Shown in pieces: positions 52,041 through 61,856 of a stretch of 64,000 bases of DNA. This stretch comes from Leifsonia soli. Lineage in GTDB: Bacteria > Actinomycetota > Actinomycetes > Actinomycetales > Microbacteriaceae. Where the stretch lies: the NCBI RefSeq assembly GCF_013408745.1, contig NZ_JACCBJ010000001.1:1-64000 (forward strand), given 5' to 3'. A program made the translations under genes and the position numbers. Under the pieces are notes generated by a model. The model ran no database searches and was not told where the DNA came from. It worked only from the letters and a program-made list of their open reading frames with translations. The first letter of the stretch is position 1; every line of letters starts with the position of its first letter.

Positions 52041-54803
52041 GTGCCTGACACGAAGAAGCTCGTCATCGTCGAGTCTCCGAACAAGGTGAAGTCGATCGCC
52101 CAGTATCTCGGCGACGGCTACGAGGTCATGGCCTCGGTCGGGCACATCCGCGACCTCATCGAGCCGAAGAACCTGCCCCCCGAGCTCAAGAAGGGGTCGC
52201 TCGGCAAGTTCTCCGTCGACGTCGAGAACGAGTTCGAGCCCTACTACGTGGTGTCGGACCAGAAGAAGAAGACGGTCGCCGACCTCAAGCGCGCGCTCAA
52301 GAACGCCGACGAGCTCCTGCTCGCGACGGATGAGGACCGCGAAGGAGAGGCCATCGCGTGGCACCTCGTCGAGGTGCTGAAGCCCAAGGTGCCCGTGAAG
52401 CGGATGGTCTTCCACGAGATCACCCGGGAAGCGATCGAGAAGGCCCGCGACAACACCCGCGAGATCGACACGGCGCTGGTCGATGCGCAGGAGACCCGCC
52501 GCATCCTCGACCGCCTCTACGGCTACGAAGTTTCCCCTGTCCTCTGGCGCAAGGTCGGACCGGGCCTGTCCGCCGGCCGTGTGCAGTCCGCGGCCACCCG
52601 GCTCGTGGTCGACCGCGAGCGCGAGCGGCTCGCGTTCGTGCCCGCCTCCTACTGGGGGCTCACCGCCCAGCTGGCGCCGGAGGACGCCAACGCGTTCGAC
52701 GCACGTCTCGCCCGCGTGGACGGCGACCGCGTCGCCACCGGCCGCGACTTCGACGACCACGGTCGCCTCACCACCAACGCACGGATCCTCGACGAGGCGT
52801 CCGCGACGACCCTCGCGGCGGCCATCCGGCAGCCGAGCACGACGGTCGCCGTCTCGAAGGTCGACTCCAAGCCGTACTCGCGGCGACCGGCCGCTCCGTT
52901 CACGACCTCCACTCTCCAGCAGGAAGCAGCGCGCAAGCTCCGCTTCTCCGCGCGGCAGACGATGAGCGTCGCCCAGACCCTGTACGAGAACGGGTACATC
53001 ACCTATATGCGCACCGACTCCGCGTCGCTGTCGCAGCAGGCGACCAACGCGGCGCGGACGCAGGCCGCAACGCTCTACGGCCCGGAGACGGTTCCCGACA
53101 AGCCGCGGACCTACGCATCCAAGAGCAAGAACGCGCAGGAGGCGCACGAGGCCATCCGTCCGTCGGGTGAGACGTTCCGCACGCCGGCCGAGCTGGAGCG
53201 CTCGCTGCGCGGACCGGAGCTGCGCCTCTACGAGCTCATCTGGAAGCGGACCGTCGCCTCCCAGATGGCCGACGCGAAGGGGCAGACCGCCTCCGTCACG
53301 GTCGAGGCGCGGCTCTCGGAGGGACCGCTCGACGGAACCGTGGCCGAGTTCACGGCCAGCGGAACCGTCATCACCTTCCGCGGGTTCCTGAACGCCTACG
53401 AGGAGAGCCGCGACGAGGAGCGCAACGCGACCGACGCGGCCGAGGCCAAGCTCCCGCCGCTCACCGAGAAGCAGCCGCTGAGCGTCCGCGACATCGCCGC
53501 GGACGGCCACGAGACCACCCCGCCGCCGCGCTACACGGAGGCGAGCCTCGTCAAGACGCTCGAAGAGCTCGGGATCGGTCGTCCCTCCACCTTCGCGAGC
53601 ATCATCTCCACCATCATCGACCGCGGTTACGTGACCCAGCGCGGTCAGGCACTCGTCCCCAGCTGGGTCGCCTTCTCGGTCGTCCGCCTGCTCGAGGACT
53701 ACTTCGGCGACCTGGTGCAGTACGACTTCACCGCCGAGATGGAGGACGACCTCGACCGCATCGCCGACGGCGAGGCGGAGCGCGTCGACTGGCTGAACAG
53801 CTTCTACTTCGGCAGCGACAAGCACAAAGGCCTCCGTCGTGTCATCGACAACCTCGGCGACATCGACGCGCGCAGCATCAACTCGATCGCCATCGACGAC
53901 GGCGTCACTCTCCGCATCGGCAAGTACGGCCCCTACCTCGAGGTCGCAGACCCCGATGCCGGACCGGACGCTCCGCCCCGCCGGGTCAACATCCCGCCGG
54001 AGCTCGCTCCCGACGAGCTCACGCCCGCCAAGGCGCACGAACTCATCGAGGCGCCCGTCCAGACCGACCGCGTCCTCGGGACGAACCCCGAGAGCGGCAA
54101 GCTCGTCCTCGCCAAGGACGGCCGCTTCGGGCCCTACGTGACCGAGGCCGATCCCGAGGACGAAGCCGCCGTCGACCAGAAGACGGGCGAGGTGAAGGAG
54201 CCGGCGAAGACCACGAAGAAGGCCGCCGCCGCCAAGCCGCGCACCGCATCCCTCTTCAAGTCCATGGACCTCGCGACCCTCGACCTCGGCACCGCGCTGA
54301 AGCTGCTCGACCTGCCGCGCGTCGTCGGCGCCGACCCCGAGAGCGGCGAAGAGATCCAGGCGCAGAACGGCCGCTACGGCCCGTACCTGAAGAAGGGCGC
54401 CGAGACGCGTTCGCTGCCGAGCGAGGACGACATCTTCGACATCGACCTTCCCGGGGCCCTCGAACTGTTCGCCCAGCCGAAGTACGGCAATCGCCGCGCG
54501 TCCAGCGCGCTCAAGGAGTTCGACGCCGACCCGGTCAGCGGCAAGCCCATCCGTGTGAAAGACGGCCGCTTCGGCCCGTACGTCACGGACGGCGAGACCA
54601 ACGCCACGATCCCGCGCGGGGAGACGGTGGACGAGGTCGACTTCGACCGCGCGGTCCAGCTGCTCGCCGACAAGCGGGCGAAGGGCCCGGCCAAGAAGCC
54701 GGCGCGGAAGGCTCCCGCGGCCAAGGCGACGGCCAAGAAGCCCGCCGCCAAGAAGGCTCCGGCGAAGTCCACGACCGCCGCTGCGAAGAAGTCCGCCGAG
54801 TGA
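52041..54803 (+). CDS. topA: DNA topoisomerase I
   Basis: The 920-residue type IA enzyme relaxes negative supercoils. It has the Toprim domain (KLVIVESPNKVKSIAQYLG, TDEDREGEAIAWHL), the active-site Tyr322 in ITYMRTDS and the GIGRPSTFASIISTI segment. Instead of zinc fingers the C-terminus has the repeated actinobacterial motif NPESGKLVLAKDGRFGPYV (four versions between about 690 and 860), followed by a Lys/Ala-rich tail. The tail, as in mycobacterial TopA, aids DNA binding. It overlaps tmk by GTGA. Confidence 0.97.
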   Translation: MPDTKKLVIVESPNKVKSIAQYLGDGYEVMASVGHIRDLIEPKNLPPELKKGSLGKFSVDVENEFEPYYVVSDQKKKTVADLKRALKNADELLLATDEDREGEAIAWHLVEVLKPKVPVKRMVFHEITREAIEKARDNTREIDTALVDAQETRRILDRLYGYEVSPVLWRKVGPGLSAGRVQSAATRLVVDRERERLAFVPASYWGLTAQLAPEDANAFDARLARVDGDRVATGRDFDDHGRLTTNARILDEASATTLAAAIRQPSTTVAVSKVDSKPYSRRPAAPFTTSTLQQEAARKLRFSARQTMSVAQTLYENGYITYMRTDSASLSQQATNAARTQAATLYGPETVPDKPRTYASKSKNAQEAHEAIRPSGETFRTPAELERSLRGPELRLYELIWKRTVASQMADAKGQTASVTVEARLSEGPLDGTVAEFTASGTVITFRGFLNAYEESRDEERNATDAAEAKLPPLTEKQPLSVRDIAADGHETTPPPRYTEASLVKTLEELGIGRPSTFASIISTIIDRGYVTQRGQALVPSWVAFSVVRLLEDYFGDLVQYDFTAEMEDDLDRIADGEAERVDWLNSFYFGSDKHKGLRRVIDNLGDIDARSINSIAIDDGVTLRIGKYGPYLEVADPDAGPDAPPRRVNIPPELAPDELTPAKAHELIEAPVQTDRVLGTNPESGKLVLAKDGRFGPYVTEADPEDEAAVDQKTGEVKEPAKTTKKAAAAKPRTASLFKSMDLATLDLGTALKLLDLPRVVGADPESGEEIQAQNGRYGPYLKKGAETRSLPSEDDIFDIDLPGALELFAQPKYGNRRASSALKEFDADPVSGKPIRVKDGRFGPYVTDGETNATIPRGETVDEVDFDRAVQLLADKRAKGPAKKPARKAPAAKATAKKPAAKKAPAKSTTAAAKKSAE

Positions 54804-55420
54804 GCGAGGGCCTCTTCATCACGCTCGAGGGCGGAGACGGGGTCGGCAAGTCCACGCAGGCCGCGCTCCTGGAGGAGTGGCTCACCGGGCGCGGGCGCAC
54901 CGTGGTGCGCACCCGCGAGCCCGGTGGGACGGACGCCGGTGTCGAGATCCGCGAGATCGTGCTCCACCACCGCGGAGACATCGCGCCGCGTGCCGAGGCG
55001 CTGCTCTACGCCGCCGACCGGGCGCACCACGTCGCCACCGTCGTCCGTCCGGCTCTCGCCCGAGGGGACGTGGTGGTTCAAGACCGCTACATCGACTCCT
55101 CGGTCGCCTACCAGGGAGCCGGCCGCATCCTCGACGCACAGCAGATCCGCGACCTCTCGCTCTGGGCGGCGGAGGGCCTGCTGCCGGACCTCACCATCCT
55201 GCTCGACCTCGACGAGGACACCGCCCGCACCCGGCTCGACTCCGCGCGCACCCGGTACGACCGGCTGGAGGCGGAGCGCTCCGACTTCCACGCCCGCGTC
55301 CGAGCCGCGTACCTCGCACTGGCCGACGAGGAGCCCGAGCGCTTCCTCGTCGTGGATGCGGGCCGGCCGGTCGACGACATCGCCGCAGAGATCCGCGACC
55401 GGCTCGCCGCTCGCGTCTGA
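54800..55420 (+). CDS. tmk: Thymidylate kinase
   Basis: The 206-residue enzyme phosphorylates dTMP to dTDP. It has P-loop EGGDGVGKST (residues 9-18), TREPGGTDAGVEIREI, QDRYIDSSVAYQGAGR and the C-terminal helical cap. It shares a GTGA overlap with topA, and dTTP supply links it to the polymerase gene that follows. Confidence 0.96.
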   Translation: MSEGLFITLEGGDGVGKSTQAALLEEWLTGRGRTVVRTREPGGTDAGVEIREIVLHHRGDIAPRAEALLYAADRAHHVATVVRPALARGDVVVQDRYIDSSVAYQGAGRILDAQQIRDLSLWAAEGLLPDLTILLDLDEDTARTRLDSARTRYDRLEAERSDFHARVRAAYLALADEEPERFLVVDAGRPVDDIAAEIRDRLAARV

Positions 55421-55478
55421 GGCCCGTCCGTGCAGAGAGCGGGCGGGGGTGTCCGTCGTGCCAGCTAGCCTGGAGACC

Positions 55479-56669
55479 ATGACGGTGTGGGACGAGCTGA
55501 CGGGGCAGGACGAGGCGATCGAGATCGTCCGTGCCGCCGCGGTCGGCTCCGCCGCGGGCACGGGAGCCGGTGCGCCGGGCCGGGGCATGACGCACTCCTG
55601 GCTCATCACCGGTCCGCCCGGCTCCGGCCGCTCGAACCTCGCGTACGCGTTCGCGACCGCCCTGCTCAGCCCCGGCACCCCGGAGGGCGACCTCGCCACC
55701 CGCCGCCAGGTCGACGCCCGCACCCACCCCGACCTCGCCGTCCTCAGCACAGAGCGCGTGATCATCTCCATCGACGAGGTGCGCTCCCTGGTCGCCAGCT
55801 CCCAGTTCGCGCCGTCGGTCGGGCGCTATCGCGTGATGGTGATCGAAGACGCCGACCGCATGACGGAGCGCACCTCCAACGTGCTGCTGAAGGCACTCGA
55901 GGAGCCGCCGGAGCGCACGGTCTGGATCCTCTGCGCCCCGAGCGACGCCGACCTGCTTCCGACCATCCGCTCCCGCGTCCGCACCGTACGGTTGCGGGTG
56001 CCCGGCGTCGACGATGTCGCCCGCCTCATCCAGCGACGGGACGGCGTGGATGCGGAGACCGCCGAGCGCGCCGCCCGGCACGCCCAGAGCCACATCGGCA
56101 TGGCGCACCGCCTCGCCACGCACGAGGAGGCCAGGCGCCGGCGCGAGCAGACGCTCCAGCTGGCCCTCGGCATCCGCTCCGTCTCCGATGCCGTCCTCGC
56201 GGCGGCGACGCTGCTCGAGATCGCCGGAGCGGACGCGAAGGCGATCACCGAGGAGCGGGACGCCGAAGAGCGCGAGCACGCCCTGCGCTCGCTCGGCATC
56301 GAGCCGGGCGGCACCATCCCGCCCGCGCTGCGCGGCCAGCTGCGGCAGCTCGAAGAGGACCAGAAGCGCAGGGCGACGCGCAGCCTCCGCGACGGCATCG
56401 ACCGCATCCTGGTCGACCTGCTCTCGCTGTATCGCGACGTGATGATGATCCAGCTCGGCAGCGCCAGCGAGCTGGTCAACCGTGAGCTGCGCGCCGAGCT
56501 GGATGCTCTCAGCGCCCACACGACTCCGGCCGCTACGCTCGCCGCGATGGACGCCGTTGCGACAGCACGCGAACGCATCGACGGCAACGTCGCCCCGGCC
56601 CTCGCGCTCGAGGCCATGCTGACCACCATCCTGCGCGGCACGACCGCTCGAAAGGGGACCGACCTGTGA
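55479..56669 (+). CDS. holB: DNA polymerase III delta' subunit
   Basis: The 396-residue AAA+ clamp-loader protein has the degenerate P-loop GPPGSGRSN (about 47-55, Arg in place of the usual Lys). VVIEDADRM-like Walker B (MVIEDADRMTERTSNVLLKALEEPP) and sensor IRSRVRTVRL are also visible. The altered loop agrees with delta' being catalytically silent. TAGCCT ends 8 nt before the ATG, suggesting a leaderless start inside the tmk-holB gap. Confidence 0.93.
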   Translation: MTVWDELTGQDEAIEIVRAAAVGSAAGTGAGAPGRGMTHSWLITGPPGSGRSNLAYAFATALLSPGTPEGDLATRRQVDARTHPDLAVLSTERVIISIDEVRSLVASSQFAPSVGRYRVMVIEDADRMTERTSNVLLKALEEPPERTVWILCAPSDADLLPTIRSRVRTVRLRVPGVDDVARLIQRRDGVDAETAERAARHAQSHIGMAHRLATHEEARRRREQTLQLALGIRSVSDAVLAAATLLEIAGADAKAITEERDAEEREHALRSLGIEPGGTIPPALRGQLRQLEEDQKRRATRSLRDGIDRILVDLLSLYRDVMMIQLGSASELVNRELRAELDALSAHTTPAATLAAMDAVATARERIDGNVAPALALEAMLTTILRGTTARKGTDL

Positions 56670-58240
56670 CCACCCGAGCCGGCCGTGCCCCGGAACGCGA
56701 CCAGGCCGCTCGGCGGCGCACCGCACGCACCGCGCTCGTCGCCGTCGCGGCCGTCGTCGCGCTGACCCTGAGCGGGTGCGTGACCTGGTTCCTGCCCGCC
56801 AAGACGGTGACCACCTCCACCCCGGCGCCCGACGCGGTCTCCGCCGAGCTGCAGCCCTACTACAGTCAGGTGCTGCACTGGACGGACTGCAGCGGCGGAA
56901 AGCAGTGCGCGACCGCCAAGGCGCCCCTCGACTGGGACCACCCCGGAAAGGGCGACGTCGAGCTCGCACTGATCCGGCAGCAGGCGAAGGGCACCAAGCA
57001 GGGCTCGCTGCTGACGAACCCCGGCGGCCCGGGCGCATCCGGCTTCGACTTCGTCAAGGACTCTGTCGACTTCGTCGCCGACCGCACGCTGCAGGAGCAT
57101 TTCGACATCGTCGGCTTCGACCCGCGAGGAGTCGGCCGTTCGACTGCGGTGAAGTGCTACGACGCCGAACAGATGGACCAGTACCTGTACGGGATCACCC
57201 CCGGCGAGCGGGGCTCCGATCAGTGGATCGCCGAGAACACCACCATCGCGAAGGACTTCGGCGAGGCCTGCAAGAAGAACACCGGCGCACCGCTCCCGAA
57301 GGTCGACACCGTCAGCGCCGCCCGCGACCTCGACCTGCTCCGGGCGACCCTCGGCGACACGAAGCTCAACTACCTCGGCTACTCGTACGGCACCTACCTG
57401 GGCGCCGTCTACGCGGGGCTCTACCCGGGCAAGACCGGTCGGCTGGTGCTCGACGGCGCCCTCGATCCCGCCGCGACGAACTTCGACGTGACCGAGGTGC
57501 AGGCGAAGGGCTTCGAGAGCGCGCTGCGCGCCTACCTGACGGACTGCCTGACCCGGAAGGACTGCCCCTTCAGCGGCACGGTCGACGAGGCGATGGGCAC
57601 GGTCGGGCAGCTGCTCGCGGCGGTGGAGAAGAGCCCGATCCGCAACTCCGACGGCCGGGAGCTCGGCGCCAACACCCTCGTCACGGCGATCATCACGCCG
57701 CTGTACGACGCCACCGCCTGGTCATACCTCGACAAGCTGTTCGAGTCGGTCATGAAGGGCAGCGCGTCCGTGGCCTTCTCCTTGGCGGACACCTACAACA
57801 ACCGTCAGGCCGACGGCACGTACTCCGACAACTCCACCGAGGCGTTCGTCGCCATCAACTGCCTCGACTACACGTACGACGCCGACCCGGCGCTGATGCG
57901 CCAGCAGGCGGCGGAACTCGCCAAGGCGGCCCCGGTCATCGGCCCGTACATGGCCTACGGCGACATCGGCTGCGCCAACTGGCCCTATAAGGCGACCGGA
58001 CAGCGGGGCCCGATCTCGGCGGACGGCTCCGCGCCCATCCTCGTCGTCGGCACCACGAACGACCCCGCGACCCCGTACGTCTGGGCGAAGAACCTCGCCT
58101 CCGAACTGCAGAACGGGCACCTGCTCACCTACAAGGGTGAGGGGCACACCGCGTACAACAAGTCCAACTCGTGCGTGAACGACACGGTGGACGAATACCT
58201 CGTCAAGGGGACCGTGCCGGCGGAGGGGAAGACCTGCTGA
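56666..58240 (+). CDS. Lipoprotein tripeptidyl aminopeptidase-type alpha/beta-hydrolase
   Basis: The 524-residue protein starts in GTGA overlap with holB. It has an N-terminal basic region, hydrophobic segment and lipobox LSGC (Cys about 38), then a hydrolase fold. Recognisable parts are LLTNPGGPGASGFDF (oxyanion loop), FDPRGVGRST, the nucleophile GYSYGTYLG (about 238-246), ILVVGTTNDPATPY (acid) and GEGHTAY (His). These define the S33 secreted tripeptidyl aminopeptidase (SlpD/SlpE) group, which trims exported proteins or peptides. Confidence 0.9.
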   Translation: MTTRAGRAPERDQAARRRTARTALVAVAAVVALTLSGCVTWFLPAKTVTTSTPAPDAVSAELQPYYSQVLHWTDCSGGKQCATAKAPLDWDHPGKGDVELALIRQQAKGTKQGSLLTNPGGPGASGFDFVKDSVDFVADRTLQEHFDIVGFDPRGVGRSTAVKCYDAEQMDQYLYGITPGERGSDQWIAENTTIAKDFGEACKKNTGAPLPKVDTVSAARDLDLLRATLGDTKLNYLGYSYGTYLGAVYAGLYPGKTGRLVLDGALDPAATNFDVTEVQAKGFESALRAYLTDCLTRKDCPFSGTVDEAMGTVGQLLAAVEKSPIRNSDGRELGANTLVTAIITPLYDATAWSYLDKLFESVMKGSASVAFSLADTYNNRQADGTYSDNSTEAFVAINCLDYTYDADPALMRQQAAELAKAAPVIGPYMAYGDIGCANWPYKATGQRGPISADGSAPILVVGTTNDPATPYVWAKNLASELQNGHLLTYKGEGHTAYNKSNSCVNDTVDEYLVKGTVPAEGKTC

Positions 58241-58270
58241 TCCGACAGGGTCCGATGTCCGGGTGAGTGG

Positions 58271-58296
58271 TGCAATTTTGCAGGGAATGAAATAAT
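58271..58296 (+). promoter_or_regulatory. Promoter and palindromic operator of the TetR gene
   Basis: TGCAATTTTGCA (58271-58282) is a palindrome in the -35 region, and AATAAT (58291-58296) ends 8 nt before the GTG start. It suits autoregulation with a leaderless mRNA. Confidence 0.4.
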
Positions 58297-58303
58297 CGTA
58301 GGC

Positions 58304-58996
58304 GTGTCAGTGGCCCCCGATTCCACGGTGAACGAGCTCGGACTCCGCGAGCGGAAACGCATAGCGACCCGCCGCGCGATCCAGCTCGCCGCCGTCGAGC
58401 TCGCCAGCGAGCGCGGGTTCGACCGTGTCACCATCGACGAGATCAGTCACGTCGCCAACGTCTCACCGCGGACCTTCTTCAACTACTTCCCGTCGAAGGA
58501 GTCCGCGATCATCGGAGAGCTTCCGGAGCTCCCCGACGAGCAGACCGTCGAGGATTTTGTCTCAGCCGGCCCGAGCCAGCCGATCCTCGACGGGATCAGC
58601 ACCCTCCTCATCGCCGCGATCGACGTGGGCGAGCCCGTCGACGGCGAGGACGACGACGCTCAGCAGGCGCCGGAGAGCGTCCACCGGCTCCACACCCTGC
58701 GCCGTGCCCTGCTCAAGGACAACCCGGAGCTGTTCGCGCTGCGGATGGCCAGCATGCACAAGTTCGAGGATGCGCTGAGCGGTGTCGTGCAGCGCCGTCT
58801 CGCTCACGACGATCCCGCCCTCGCGGCCGATGAGGAGGCGCTGCACCAGCGTGCCCGGCTGGTCACCTACGTCGCGTTCGCCGGCATGCGGCACGCGTGG
58901 TCGTGCTGGGCCGATCACGGAGGGGTCGAACCTCTCTCCGACCGCCTGCGCAGCTCGTTCGAGCAGCTCTCGGCGCTGGGAACGCAGGTCCGCTGA
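58304..58996 (+). CDS. TetR family transcriptional regulator
   Basis: The 230-residue regulator has a TetR helix-turn-helix (KRIATRRAIQLAAVELASERGF, TIDEISHVANVSPRTFFNYFPSKESAI) and a helical ligand domain with a conserved acidic stretch (EDDDAQQ). GTG at 58304. The next features are tRNA-Thr and a surface protein, and no obvious target transporter is adjacent, so regulation of its own promoter is the only supported target. Confidence 0.9.
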   Translation: MSVAPDSTVNELGLRERKRIATRRAIQLAAVELASERGFDRVTIDEISHVANVSPRTFFNYFPSKESAIIGELPELPDEQTVEDFVSAGPSQPILDGISTLLIAAIDVGEPVDGEDDDAQQAPESVHRLHTLRRALLKDNPELFALRMASMHKFEDALSGVVQRRLAHDDPALAADEEALHQRARLVTYVAFAGMRHAWSCWADHGGVEPLSDRLRSSFEQLSALGTQVR

Positions 58997-59076
58997 CCCG
59001 GAGCCGGCATGGTCCGCAGCATGCCGCGCGATCGGGTAAGCTATCTTCCTGTGCGCCGGGCGGTAGCCCGGCCCAC

Positions 59077-59152
59077 GCCGCCCTAGCTCAGTCGGCAGAG
59101 CATCTCACTCGTAATGAGAAGGTCAAGGGTTCGATTCCCTTGGGCGGCTCCA
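59077..59152 (+). tRNA. tRNA-Thr(CGT)
   Basis: Acceptor GCCGCCC/GGGCGGC with discriminator T and encoded CCA, D arm TAGCTCAGTCGGCAGAGCA, anticodon stem TCTCA/TGAGA around CTCGTAA (anticodon CGT), and T arm CAAGG-GTTCGAT-TCCCTTG-type. TATCTT (59042-59047) is a possible -10, followed by a GCCGGG/CCCGGC leader hairpin. Confidence 0.96.
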
Positions 59153-59257
59153 TCGCATCCCTCTCCCGCGCTCGAGGATTCGCTCGTGCGCCCGCGCCCT
59201 GCGCGGAGTAGCCTGAAGGCACAAACTGAGGATCGATCAAGTCTGCCCGAGGCTGTC

Positions 59258-61810
59258 ATGGATGCAACATCGAAGTCCCGCCGGGCGCGTGCGCTCGGGT
59301 TGCTCACCGCGGTGCTGAGCGCACTGCTGCTGGTCGGGGGAGGCGTTGCGGGCCCGGCCTCCGCGGACACGATGCCGCCCGATCCGAACGATCCCGCCTC
59401 GCCGCCCACGGTCGGGGCGACCGCGCTCCCGACCGTGCAGATCGACGGCGTCGCCTGGGCGCAGACGGTGGTCGGAGACACGGTCTACGTCGCGGGCAAG
59501 TTCGGCACCGCGCGTCCGGCCGGTTCGCCCGCCGGCTCGAACACCACCCCGCGGAGCAATTTCCTCGCCTACAACATCACGACCGGCGCGCTCATCACGA
59601 GCATCAACGTGCCCCTCAACGGGCAAGCCCTCGCGATCGCCGCATCGCCGGACGGCTCCCGGGTCTACATCGGAGGCGACTTCACGAGCGCGGGCGGCGC
59701 CACGTACTACCGCATCGTGGCGATCAGCACCGCGACCGGCCAGCCCATCGGTTCCTTCCGGCCCGTCATGGAGAGCCAGGTCCGGGCCATCGCCGCGACG
59801 AACACGGCCGTCTACGCGGGCGGGACGTTCTCGAGCGTCAACGGCGTCTCCCGCGGGTACATCGCGAAGATCGACGCATCCAACGGATCGCTCGTCACCT
59901 CGTGGAGCGCGTCGGCCGACAACGTGGTCGATGCCATCGCGGTGAGCCCCGACGGCAACCGCGTCTACGCGGGAGGCCGCTTCAAGAACGTCAACGGGGC
60001 GGCGCACTACGGGCTCGCGATGCTCAGCGGCTCGACCGGCTCGGCTCTGCCGTTCCCGGCGAACAGCGTCGTCAGAGACGCCGGGGCGAACGCCAGCATC
60101 ACCTCCCTCCAGGCGACGAGCGACCGCGTCTACGGGTCCGGGTACGTGTACGGCAGCGGCGGCAACCTCGAAGGCAGCTTCGCGGCGGACGGCGTGACCG
60201 GGGCCCTGATCTGGCTCGAGGACTGCCACGGCGACACGTACTCGATCGTCCCGCTCGGCAACGCGTTGTACGCGGCCGGTCACCCTCACGACTGCCGCAA
60301 TGTCGGCGGCTTCCCCGAGACCAATCCGCGTACCTTCCACCACACGATCGCCTTCTCGAAGGCCCGCACCGGGACGCTGACCAACGACGGCAACGGCTCG
60401 TACGCGAACTTCCGGGGCCAGCCGTCGCCGACCCTCCTCAACTGGTTCCCCGACTATGTCACCGGTTCGTACACCGGGCAGGGTCAGGCCGCCTGGAGCG
60501 TCGCGGGGGACAGCCGCTACCTGGTCGTCGGCGGGGAGTTCCCGGCCGTCAACGGCACAGCTCAATACGGGCTCACCCGGTTCGCGGCCGACTCGGTCGT
60601 CCGCAGTACGACCGGCCCGAACAACAACACGGCGCTGACGCCGAACGCCACCTCGCCCGCCGCCGGACAGGCCAGGATCAGCTGGACGGCGACCTACGAT
60701 CAGGACAACGTCGCGCTCACGTACGCGCTCGCTCGGGACGGCGACACCGCGCATCCCGTGTCGCAGGTGACGCGGACCTCCACCTTCTGGAACCGGCCGG
60801 CGATGTCGTTCACCGACACGGGCCTCGCCGGCGGCAGCGCGCACACGTACACGCTCACGGTGACGGACCCGGACGGCAACCGGATCGCCCGCACCGGCAA
60901 CCGTGTCGTGATCGCCGGCGGGGGAGCGAACCAGCCGCCGACGGCGAGCTTCACGGCCGGGGCCAACGGCCTCGCGGTCGCCGTCGACGGCAGCGCGTCG
61001 AGCGACCCGGACGGAGCGATCGCGTCGTGGAGCTGGAACTTCGGGGACGGCGGAACGGCAGGCGGGTCCACCGCCGGACACACCTACGCGAACGCGGGCA
61101 CCTACACGATCACCCTGACCGTCACGGACAACGTCGGCGCGACGGCGTCGACCACGCGCCAGGTGACCGTCGCCGCGACGAGCGGCAGCAGCATCGCGAA
61201 GGACGGCTTCGAACGGACGGTCGCCAGCGGCTGGGGATCGGCGGAGACCGGGGGCGCCTGGACGGCGGCCGGCACCGCATCCTTCTACACCGTCGCCTCG
61301 GGCACGGGCCGCATGAACGTCCCGGCCGGCTCGACCCGGACGGAGACGCTGGGCAGCGTGTCGTCCAGCCGCACGGACACCACGGTCACCGTCACGACCG
61401 ACCTCGGCCCCTCCGGCGGCGGGATCTTCATCTCGGCGATCGGCCGCCAGGTCGGCTCGGCGGCGTACGAGGGGCGCGCGTGGCTGAGTGCCAGCGGAAG
61501 CGTGCAGGTGCAGCTGCTCGCCAACGGCACGACCCTGCAGGCGGTTCCGGTGAGCGGGCTGACCTACAGCGCCGGACAGCAGCTGTCGCTTCGCGTGCAG
61601 GTGGTCGGCTCGTCCCCGACGACCCTGCGTGCCAAGCTCTGGTCGTCGACGCAGGCCGAGCCGGCCGCCTGGCAGGTCACCGCGACCGACTCCACGGCGG
61701 GTCTGCAGTCGGCGGGCGGCGTCGGCCTCCGCGCCTACCTGTCCGCCTCGGCGACGGCCACCCCGGTCAGCGCGCGCTTCGACAACTACCTCGTCACCGC
61801 GGTGCCCTGA
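59258..61810 (+). CDS. Secreted PKD-domain protein with beta-propeller and lectin-like domain
   Basis: This 850-residue protein has a signal peptide (ALGLLTAVLSALLLVGGGVAGPASA). Residues 60-450 contain recurring GDTVYVAGKF / RVYIGGDF / AVYAGGTF / RVYAGGRF units, each about 45-55 residues, typical of a propeller. A fibronectin-like segment (ISWTATYDQDNVALTY) follows, then a PKD domain (NQPPTASFTAG ... WSWNFGDGG) at about 560-645, and a C-terminal jelly-roll/concanavalin-like region (DGFERTVASGWGSAETGG). No LPxTG signal or membrane anchor is seen, so it is released or held by binding carbohydrate. The ligand is unknown. Confidence 0.82.
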   Translation: MDATSKSRRARALGLLTAVLSALLLVGGGVAGPASADTMPPDPNDPASPPTVGATALPTVQIDGVAWAQTVVGDTVYVAGKFGTARPAGSPAGSNTTPRSNFLAYNITTGALITSINVPLNGQALAIAASPDGSRVYIGGDFTSAGGATYYRIVAISTATGQPIGSFRPVMESQVRAIAATNTAVYAGGTFSSVNGVSRGYIAKIDASNGSLVTSWSASADNVVDAIAVSPDGNRVYAGGRFKNVNGAAHYGLAMLSGSTGSALPFPANSVVRDAGANASITSLQATSDRVYGSGYVYGSGGNLEGSFAADGVTGALIWLEDCHGDTYSIVPLGNALYAAGHPHDCRNVGGFPETNPRTFHHTIAFSKARTGTLTNDGNGSYANFRGQPSPTLLNWFPDYVTGSYTGQGQAAWSVAGDSRYLVVGGEFPAVNGTAQYGLTRFAADSVVRSTTGPNNNTALTPNATSPAAGQARISWTATYDQDNVALTYALARDGDTAHPVSQVTRTSTFWNRPAMSFTDTGLAGGSAHTYTLTVTDPDGNRIARTGNRVVIAGGGANQPPTASFTAGANGLAVAVDGSASSDPDGAIASWSWNFGDGGTAGGSTAGHTYANAGTYTITLTVTDNVGATASTTRQVTVAATSGSSIAKDGFERTVASGWGSAETGGAWTAAGTASFYTVASGTGRMNVPAGSTRTETLGSVSSSRTDTTVTVTTDLGPSGGGIFISAIGRQVGSAAYEGRAWLSASGSVQVQLLANGTTLQAVPVSGLTYSAGQQLSLRVQVVGSSPTTLRAKLWSSTQAEPAAWQVTATDSTAGLQSAGGVGLRAYLSASATATPVSARFDNYLVTAVP

Positions 61811-61844
61811 TCCCGGGCGCGTAGCAGCATTCAGAATCGCCAGG

Positions 61845-61850
61845 TAACAT
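61845..61850 (+). promoter_or_regulatory. Leaderless promoter of the D-Ala-D-Ala carboxypeptidase gene
   Basis: TAACAT ends 7 nt before the ATG at 61857. Confidence 0.5.
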
Positions 61851-61856
61851 ACCCGG

